Positions 57,201 through 64,000 of a DNA stretch of 64,000 bases are shown here, in pieces. The number at the start of each line of letters is the position of its first letter. Positions within the stretch are counted from its first letter, which is position 1. Both the position numbers and the translations under genes were made by a program. The DNA comes from Ulota crispa (lineage: Eukaryota; Streptophyta; Bryopsida; Orthotrichales; Orthotrichaceae), in assembly GCA_963920765.1 (NCBI GenBank), contig OY987244.1, positions 6,016,501-6,080,500 of the forward strand, given 5' to 3'. The notes under the pieces are model-generated. The model was given only the letters and a program-made list of their open reading frames with translations. It was not told the DNA's origin and ran no database searches.

Positions 57201-57684
57201 ATCACGTACACAATCACAAAAAATATACATATTATAAATAGGTGCACAATTTGAAAGATGGAGGCATATACAAATTACTACCTTTGTTCCTTGGAGGGCT
57301 CGCTCTTGACCATTGTCAGTCAATCATGTGCTTTATTGCTTGCCGTTCAATACTTGACTTTTATGGGTTACTCCCTCCCAGGAACTCCTCATTGACATTC
57401 CATGGTGCACGTAATCCTCCACTTTTATTTCCTTGAGGGCTCTAGGAGGAGCACACCTTCTTTGGTTGGCTGACCAAATGATAAACGCAACAACAATATT
57501 GTGAATGTGCTCCAATTTGTAATTTTTTTACAATTCTTTTTTTGCCCATATTTGTAATTTTTTTGAAGTATTTGGCGGGGATGCTGTGCAGGCGGATGAC
57601 GAAGCTGTGGATCTGAATAAGGCATTGATGGACAAGTTACTTGAGCTTGATGACGTGGACGCTGTTTTTTCAAACCAAAAGTAA
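51294..57684 (+). CDS. TACO1: TACO1/YebC-family organellar translation activator, seven exons
   Basis: YebC/PmpR/TACO1 protein; the mitochondrial member activates translation of respiratory subunits and bacterial YebC helps ribosomes through proline stretches. Exons: 51294-51459, 52547-52587, 53558-53619, 54091-54247, 55150-55427, 56508-56631 and 57592-57684. They total 921 nt, 306 residues, phases consistent. Residues 1-55 are Arg/Ser-rich without acidic residues, fitting an organelle transit peptide. The YebC core follows: MGRRSSKIATKKGAQDKKKAK, GGPNPTANAAL, DVPKEIIERNMKKA, YAYGGVGLILEVLTDN, RAAATIRDVVKKSGAKMADSG (in two adjoining parts), DAGAEDVIEP and DDEAVDLNKALMDKLLELDD near the end. 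An acidic insert, EENDEDDEE, lies at about 222-234. The acceptor of exon 2 is set by phase (CCAG|TGCAG). The intron 2 donor overlaps a MITE end. Confidence 0.93.
51700..52320. repeat. Degenerate tandem repeat in TACO1 intron 1
   Basis: Units share ACAACGCTGAAACTTTTTAC-like text, AGATGTGTGAAATTAGGGTT and CAAGAGCATTTTTGATTTTG, with repeats near 51732, 52002, 52085, 52198 and 52286. Spacing is irregular (about 80-115 bp for the later units). Confidence 0.8.
52589..53012. mobile_element. Stowaway-like MITE S7 at the TACO1 intron 2 splice donor
   Basis: TACTCCCTCTGTCCCTC to GGGACAGAGGGAGTA with TA duplications, 424 bp. Exon 2 ends at 52587, so the donor G|GTA uses host bases GT plus A, of which TA is the element's target duplication. 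Positions +4 on are MITE sequence. Confidence 0.92.
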
Positions 57685-57796
57685 AAAAAATATGCAAATT
57701 TTTCTTATGCAAATGCTTTATTGTGGCCTCATGGTGGGTGGAATCCTGATATTTGTTTAGGGTTAAGCTATTGGTGTCACCTCCAAGTGTATGCAT

Positions 57797-57980
57797 TTCT
57801 TAACGTTTCTCTATTTAGCAAAAGGTAAGGGCCTCTTAACGTTTCTCTATTTAGCAAAAGGTAAAGGCCTCAGGCAAGGGCATTCTCACGTTTATGCCAT
57901 TCGGAACAAGAGCGGAGCTTGAGTGGCACAAATGTGAGATTGCCCACGCATGAGGGCCTTACCTTTTGTAAAAATTGCTT
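57797..57980. repeat. Direct duplication with downstream inverted match
   Basis: CTTAACGTTTCTCTATTTAG and GCAAAAGGTAA occur twice in tandem, about 40 bp apart. GGGCCTTACCTTTTG near 57953 is the inverted match, so the segment folds back. Confidence 0.65.
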
Positions 57981-58199
57981 GAACTAAATATTGTCATGTG
58001 TCTTTTTTGCTAGCAAGAGTGATATTATGCAACGTGACACCACTTTGTAGTTTCTGGTTATTTTTGCTTGAGGGAGGTAGTTCAGGTTCCCAAGTGTAAG
58101 GTAACTGAAAATTCAAAGGATTTTGTTCAAGCAATGTTTACATGACTATGCTAAACCCATAACTAAGCTCATAACATTATTCAATTTTACAAGTTCATT

Positions 58200-58400
58200 T
58201 CATCAAGTATGCCTTGCACAAACTTTGCATTATCTCACTTAATTATCTAGTGACATTTCAAGTGACCTTTCACCCTCCCTTTCTGTACCTTTTCCTTTCC
58301 CTCCCCCTATATTGAATTTCAAAATTTGGGTGACAATCAAACACCCAATGTTTGACACCCAATGCTTTATAATAAAGAATATTGAACCTTTGGTGTTAAT
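58200..58400. repeat. Arm 1 of a 2.2-kb inverted repeat pair
   Basis: CAAGTGACCTTTCACCCTCC, CCTTTTCCTTTCC, TTGAATTTCAAAATTTGGGT, TTGACACCCAATGC and TTATAATAAAGAAT appear in order. The reverse complement is at 60230-60410. Confidence 0.7.
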
Positions 58401-60229
58401 GAAGAATTATACTGCTTGAGGCTATAGGTGGTTGAAAGGGTAAGGATTGTGTGAAATTACAATTGAAATAAATCACCGCTTGAAGGCTTGGAACAACAGG
58501 TTTGAAGGAAAATGTGAAAGAATTGTTCGAGAAATGTGAAGAAAATATACATTATATAGTGCATGATATTTAGAACCAACAATTATTACTACTACAACTC
58601 TTGTATTTATTTGCTCAAAAGCAATTCCACTAGCGAAAAAAAAAAACCTAAGCTTCATAATGGTGGTCTTAGATTTTTGATATTTTTTTGTAATGAAACA
58701 CTAAATCGACAACTCAAATTTGGGAGTTTGTTTTATAAGCGGCATGCACTATGGAGCTTTTGGGCATTTTTACTACTTTTGAGGATCTTTGCAAGGTTTG
58801 GTCAAATTCCATACCATTCCCAAACCGTTGTTGTCACTTTATGAGCTATATATACTATACCAACAAGGTAATTGTTTTTGTCCCATACCAAGATTCTCTA
58901 AGCATTTTATTGTAATGCTAAGAAATAATGGGTGGGTATTCACACTATATCCCATGCGTCTCTTCTACAAGCTCTAGTTTGAATCTCGATTCCAACTTTG
59001 TTAGGTCCAAATGGGTTGTCAAGGACAAATAAAATATTGCTACCAAAAGGTTCCAGTAATTACCCATATAGAGATGGGGACACAAATATCCATTCCCAAC
59101 TCACACCCCTCCCACACAATCAATATTTCACTAAATCTAAAATTTAAAACTACATATCTTGAAAATTTTGATTATAGATTGAGAATGTGTTGGTTCTAAA
59201 TTGATAGTGGATTTGTAGTGATTTTGAAAGCAATTTGATCAAATTTTGATGCTTTTTTCAAATGTTTTCTATTAGAACTTCTCTTAATTTGATTCATGTC
59301 AAATTTTAGTACATTGTGTCCCTCTTTCTATCTACAAGATGCTCGCTTGAATTGAGGCAATTCCAAGCTCAAAAAGGTGGTTAAAACCTAAAAACATTGT
59401 TGGTAGAAGATTAAAAGTTGATGAATATAACATGTTTGATAAAGCAAAATAGCACTTGGCATGAGTTAAAGGCATGGAGTTGGAATAGTCTACTCTTCAA
59501 ATATTAATGCATATTTTCCCCCTTTAAAGGCTTTTAAAATACATAATTGATTTTAGATTTGGTAAAAAATTGATGACATAGGAAGGGTTTGAGTGAAGAA
59601 TGAATCTTTCTGTCCACATCTCTAAACTACTAAGATTTTGGTTCCCAAATTGGCTGTTTTAACTCCGAAGCATAATTCCACTTTTTTGGCACCAATTTTT
59701 TTAACAGGTGCTGGCACATCAACATTTTTGAAGTGAACTAAAACGTAGGATTTGGGACGTAGCAAACTGCCTTTACTAAGTCTAAAAGGTATACATATGT
59801 TATAACAAGTGACAAGAGGCTAAGTATTGTGCAATTGTTCGATTCTTTCGCACTAAGGAAAACTAAAGACTAGCAAGCAAGTTACAAATGTGTCTTAGGT
59901 GCATTGTTCACCAAAAAAATCCCATGCACATGAGTTGTATTTTTATGTAACATATGTTGGATTTTTTTGATGAGGAATGAGATTTTGAGGCTATAAGGTT
60001 GATAAGAAGAATTTCTAAGTAAGAACAAAATCATACAAGTCCATGTTTTTATCTTTTAACACACTTTTTCATACTTGTACTTCTTTTAGATTACTTTCCA
60101 CAAATCTATCTATATTAGAAAGTCTCAAGTGTCTATTTGTCATGCAATATAATTCTCTATTAACAATAAAAGTTCACTTAAAAAAGGAGGAAAGGGAGAC
60201 AAAAAAGGCATTCAAAATGGAGGGTGAAA

Positions 60230-60410
60230 AGTCATTTGAATATTTTTTAAATTCTTTATTATAAATTTGAAATCTTCTATTATAATCTAGCGGGTGTCAA
60301 GCATTGGGTGTTATTCCATCACCTAAAATTTGAAATTCAAGGGGGAAGGTAGGGAGAGGAAATGATAAGGAAAAAGAGGGTGAAAGTCACCTAAAAAGCC
60401 ACCAAAATGA
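60230..60410. repeat. Arm 2 of the inverted repeat pair
   Basis: ATTCTTTATTATAA, TGTCAAGCATTGGGTGT, AAATTTGAAATTCAAGGGGG and GAGGGTGAAAGTCACC mirror arm 1. The DNA between the arms (58400-60230) has no recognisable gene, so the pair could be the ends of one decayed element. Confidence 0.7.
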
Positions 60411-60759
60411 GAGACAACACAAAATGTTTTCAAGACATATCCATACTACCATACTATGTTCTTTTTTTATTAGCAAAAACTTTATATGCCAATTAGTTTA
60501 CTCACCCGTTGTACCAACGGGTTGATCATTATAGAAAATAGAAAAGGTGCAACAATAAAAAAGGTAAAAGGTGCAACTTGTTAAATAAAAAAAATGTAAA
60601 AGGCGCAGCTTACATGCATGGAATGCAACTCATAGTTGCACTCAAACTCTTTACTTTTCATCCAAAACAATCCATGGGATTCTTTTATAGATATAGATTA
60701 GTAAAGTACTCTGCTTAGAAAGCTTAGAACACCATATTCATTAATTTGGGAAAAATGGT

Positions 60760-60985
60760 TCATTTTGGGACTTTCAAATTTTGATATGAAAGTTTTAGGT
60801 GGTCCCCTAAAACCTACATGTGTCCTCACCTGAGAGAGGAGGAATTTGCAAAGGAAAAAATCTTACTGGCTCATACTAAATCTGATGCCTTTGAATTTGA
60901 TTTAAAGTAACTTTTTGGGTTTAAGGTGGAGTACAAAGTGGGACACTTATTTTTCCCAAATTAACAAATATGGTGTTATAGAAGA
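60760..60985. repeat. Dispersed repeat, second copy of 16660-16900
   Basis: Same order of motifs as at 16660-16900, including GAGGAGGAATTTGCAAAGGA and CTTTTTGGGTTTAAGGTGGA. Non-coding. Confidence 0.65.
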
Positions 60986-61619
60986 AAAGAATGTAATGAA
61001 AAGTGAAAAGAAAAATAATGTGAACAGAAAAGAAGTAACAAGAAATGGAAAGAAACAAAATTTGGCCAGTTGCTCATTTACCACAAAAATGCCACGTGTG
61101 TTCAAGTACTATTTGTTTATTTCTTTTTTTCTGAAGGGCAGGGGTCAGCTGCTCATGTTACTTCATTACCTTAGCAAAAAATGCCATAAGCTTTTTGTAT
61201 GTGTCCAAAAAAAATAAAAATAATCTATGAAAAAATTACTAGTAGAATGGACTAGAATTGGTCAGTTAGTGGAGTGGCTAGCGAGACGTGTCAGCATATG
61301 AATTAAGGATTTATTGGTAAAGTGTAGTCCTTGAATGAAGCTTCAAAGGACTTTCAAGATAAGCCCAAAATAAGCCCAATAGAGTCTTGTAAGTAGACAT
61401 GTCCATAATGTGTTCAAACTAGTCACGTTTTACTACGTGATGATTTCCTTTTGCATGAGAGAGAGATTTTGTAAGGTGGGGTATTTAATTGGGACTCCTA
61501 CCTCATTTTATTGCATGAGGTAGTGTGCTTGAATTGTAACCCTTTCCTTGTAAAGCGTTTCATAGGCAGCTCAAGAATGGATATGAAGTGGTTCTTGAAT
61601 GGACTTCTTTAAGTCATAG

Positions 61620-61895
61620 AAGAAAACATGTATTGAATTGCAAGAGCCAATCATTTTCCTTGGTTTCACCTCATCTCTTTACAAGTTGCAAGAGGATTGT
61701 TTATGGGAAACCTAGAGTCACAAATAGGTGTCTACTACATAAAATTTTGCAAATTCATTAGCAATTCAACAATGCTTCAAAAAGTATGAAAAAAACTGTG
61801 CTACATTTGACATTGACTTCTCTTTGTTTGAAAATTAAACAAAAATCTTTGTATCTCAAAAAGCCCATGAAAAGGCAAACTAGCCCTTAGAGTGA
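61620..61895. repeat. Dispersed repeat, inverted copy of 43795-44050
   Basis: ATTGCAAGAGCCAATCA, CAACAATGCTTCAAAAAGTA and GCCCATGAAAAGGC-type text match the other copy in reverse complement. Confidence 0.7.
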
Positions 61896-63035
61896 CAATT
61901 TTATAACATATTACTTTACTAAAATTACACACCATGAGAAGTATATATATTGATTTTTAGAATTTGTACCATTTGAAGTTTAGACTTACCTCATTCATTA
62001 AAACAAAATTATTCTAGATCTTTGTAAACATTGTTTGGTTTTTTTTTGTTGGAACACAATTAAAAATAGGGGATTGATATATCTACCACACCCTTTCAAC
62101 TATTCTACCACACCCCAGGATAAATTTTAGATTTCTACCAATGCAAGGATAAAAATCTTATTCCTCTCATTTGCCTTACACCATGTATATATTATCTAAA
62201 ACAAAAATGCTTGAAAATACTTGTGATGTAGGCTTACTCACTAGGTTCATTCCAACTATTAGAGGATTTACTTGTAATCTTAAGCACGCTCTAGCAAGTA
62301 ATAGATTCTCCATTTTCCAAGGTTTGTTTTTGTTAACAAGGATGTAAAAATCTATAAAGCTGATCTTTAATGTATTTCCATAAAATCCTACAAAATGGTC
62401 TTTAGTCATCAGCTCTTCTTGGAAGCTTTTTTAGCACCACAAACACTTTAAAACAACATATGCATGTCAAGTGGAAATAATATTTTTAGATTTTGGTATA
62501 TAATATATAATAAATGAGTGTTTTAGAAATCATACTTTTATTAATTGCGAAATGGATGGCTCTATGACACCGACATGTTCAATTTTGAATCCTAAAATCT
62601 CTTGATGCATCTCCAGATATGAAGTTGTGTTCAAATTCTTTCTTACCGTGCTTGCCAAAAACAAAAAAACTATATCAACAGAACACAACACCACAACACC
62701 AGTACCTCCATTAATATAACCCTGCAAAAATAAATAAACAAATAAGAGAAGAAGAAGGTTTCCTTTAAAGTTTAAAAAGAACAACATGTCTTGAAACTAA
62801 TCATTAGTCGGTAAAAAAAGATTTGAGACTTCCTTCAAAGGCCATAAAACGCCATGTCTTGAAACTAAGAATTAGTCGGTAACTACCAAAAAGCAAACAA
62901 CATGACGTATGGAGAACAGCAAGAAGTCCCGTTGAGAAGATGGTTTCTACAGTTAAAAGCAAACTCTTTCTTCTTTTGAAAAAACAGTAGTTTAAATTCC
63001 AAAGCTTTAGTTCCGTAAACACCATGTCCCCTGAT

Positions 63036-63058
63036 GAGAGAGAGAGAGAGAGAGAGAG
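63036..63058. repeat. GA microsatellite
   Basis: About eleven GA units, followed at 63094-63117 by a CTCTCTCTCTCTCACTCACT run of opposite sense. The two together could form a hairpin. Confidence 0.9.
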
Positions 63059-63521
63059 CAACTATATAATCTTGCAGAGCCTTTGCATCAAAACTCTCTC
63101 TCTCTCACTCACTCTCTGTTGTTCCCAAGTATGCCTTAGAGTAGGCCCTTGCCCATATGCTCTAATGCACTCGTCCAGATGCTCCAGTCAGTAAAACTAT
63201 CTTCTATAAATCTTAGTTTCTTCCCTTTTAGCAACAGCAACTTTGTCTCTCTTTTTTGTTTTATTACTAAACAACGTTTTCTACCGTTGCAAGGACTTAT
63301 ATGTCCATGTGGTATAGTTAGTAGCACATCTCTCAATAACAGCCATTGCAACTACAAAAATTCTACACAAAGGAGAGTTGATATACTTCACAGTGGAGAT
63401 TCTTAGAAAAGTCCTCCTGGAGGCTTGCTTGAAGGTACTCCAGGCCACTTCAGAAAGATTCTCTTAAACCAAAACAAAGAATTTCACGACGATTTATTTT
63501 AGTGTACAATAAATCTGCAAG

Positions 63522-63689
63522 ATGGGCTGCAAAATGAGCGGGATGTGGCAGGCACCAGCCACTCCAACAGAGCCAGATCCACCGGAGCACCGCTGCACTG
63601 GAACTCCTGAAATTCCATGTCCTCGTTGTGGAGGAACTGGAGAACCTGTGCCACCTGGCCCAGCCCAACTCATGAGAACACGAAGATGA
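63522..63689 (+). CDS. Possible terminal exon with a CxxCxGxG zinc-finger motif (strand unresolved)
   Basis: A GC-rich island in AT-rich DNA. On the plus strand an open frame of 55 codons follows TCTGCAAG and contains HRCTGTPEIPCPRCGGTGEP, that is CPRCGGTG, the CxxCxGxG motif of DnaJ-type zinc-finger proteins, then a stop. On the minus strand the same DNA reads VAQVLQFLHNEDMEFQEF, also open and with plausible codon use, after a possible acceptor at 63678 and a possible upstream exon near 63860-63806. I cannot decide which is real, or whether either is. No upstream exon was found for the plus reading. Confidence 0.3.
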   Translation: MGCKMSGMWQAPATPTEPDPPEHRCTGTPEIPCPRCGGTGEPVPPGPAQLMRTRR

Positions 63690-64000
63690 AGAAACTCAAA
63701 TAGTTCTGAAATCTCAATAGTCAAAACTAGAAAGTAAAAAAAAATACTCATGTTTCTGATAGATATTACAAAAATAGAAGAGTAAGAGTTTGTAAGTTTG
63801 TTACCACATTGAGCATGATGCAGCTCTTGCTTTCCTTGAAGTATAGTAAAGATTTGGAGCAGGAGCCATTATCTGCAAGCCAACTTTGATATAGCCCTGA
63901 TATATATGCCTCTACTAGAACTTGGTTTATCACTTTTTTTATTTCTACATGATTAGTTTTCAACTCCTTGGTATTCAAGGGTTTTTAGCATATAGTTAAA

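Larger units (their letters stand above)
57685..63521. other. Repeat-rich region without a supported gene
   Basis: AT-rich DNA with the repeats listed separately. Minus-strand stretches at 62787-62530 and 62409-62176 have acceptor-like TTTATTTTTGCAG and a GTAAGA donor near 62646, but the reading is short, hydrophobic and unrecognised, so no gene is called. Confidence 0.5.

Noticed and set aside
62176..62787. Minus-strand exons with acceptor- and donor-like sites
   Set aside because: The readings are short, hydrophobic and cannot be joined into a recognisable protein with consistent phase.

Overview
The window is nuclear DNA from a land plant or close streptophyte relative. The genes are plant-type, intron-rich and GT-AG spliced. 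Telomere-type AAACCCTAA/TTTAGGG motifs recur near starts and in introns, and the AT-rich non-coding DNA is packed with MITEs, including Stowaway-like elements with CTCCCTCTGTCCC ends and TA target duplications. I cannot name the species; a non-seed land plant is a guess. Six protein-coding genes can be assembled exon by exon with consistent splice phase. LAYOUT: (1) 653-1976 (+), the last four exons of the cap-binding factor eIF4E; its first exon lies before the window. (2) 6307-15555 (-), a complete ten-exon HAK/KUP/KT potassium transporter (806 codons) with a TATA box upstream. (3) 15.8-24.1 kb, gene-poor DNA made of degenerate repeats and fold-back elements. (4) 24092-28378 (-), an eight-exon Arc1p/EMAPII-type tRNA-binding protein. 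(5) 28.4-33.6 kb, repeats, including a long hairpin of about 0.7 kb and a short near-perfect hairpin. (6) 33641-43105 (+), a broken tandem copy of a 5' gene end followed by the intact five-exon gene for a JmjC ribosomal oxygenase-like protein (779 codons). (7) 45137-47000 (-), splicing factor BUD13 with one short intron. (8) 47.0-51.3 kb, Stowaway-like elements, one carrying a nested TTAA-type insertion. (9) 51294-57684 (+), a seven-exon TACO1/YebC-type organellar translation activator. (10) 57.7-64.0 kb, repeats plus one unresolved possible exon near the right edge. Several genes serve gene expression (eIF4E, a tRNA-binding cofactor, a ribosomal-oxygenase-like protein, BUD13, TACO1), but there is no operon-like link and neighbours are not evidently co-functional. 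The most striking signal is how mobile elements shape gene structure. A MITE family with TA target duplications and AGGTAGGAACACC ends carries a 5' splice site (AG|GTAGGA) in its terminal repeat. In BUD13 the only intron starts exactly at that splice site and consists almost wholly of one such element, so the element appears to have become the intron. A Stowaway-like element starts inside the 5' splice site of a TACO1 intron. In the JmjC gene an exon end with its 5' splice site is repeated four times in a 79-bp array, and the 3' splice site of the last exon recurs three times. All calls come from reading the sequence; no database search was run.
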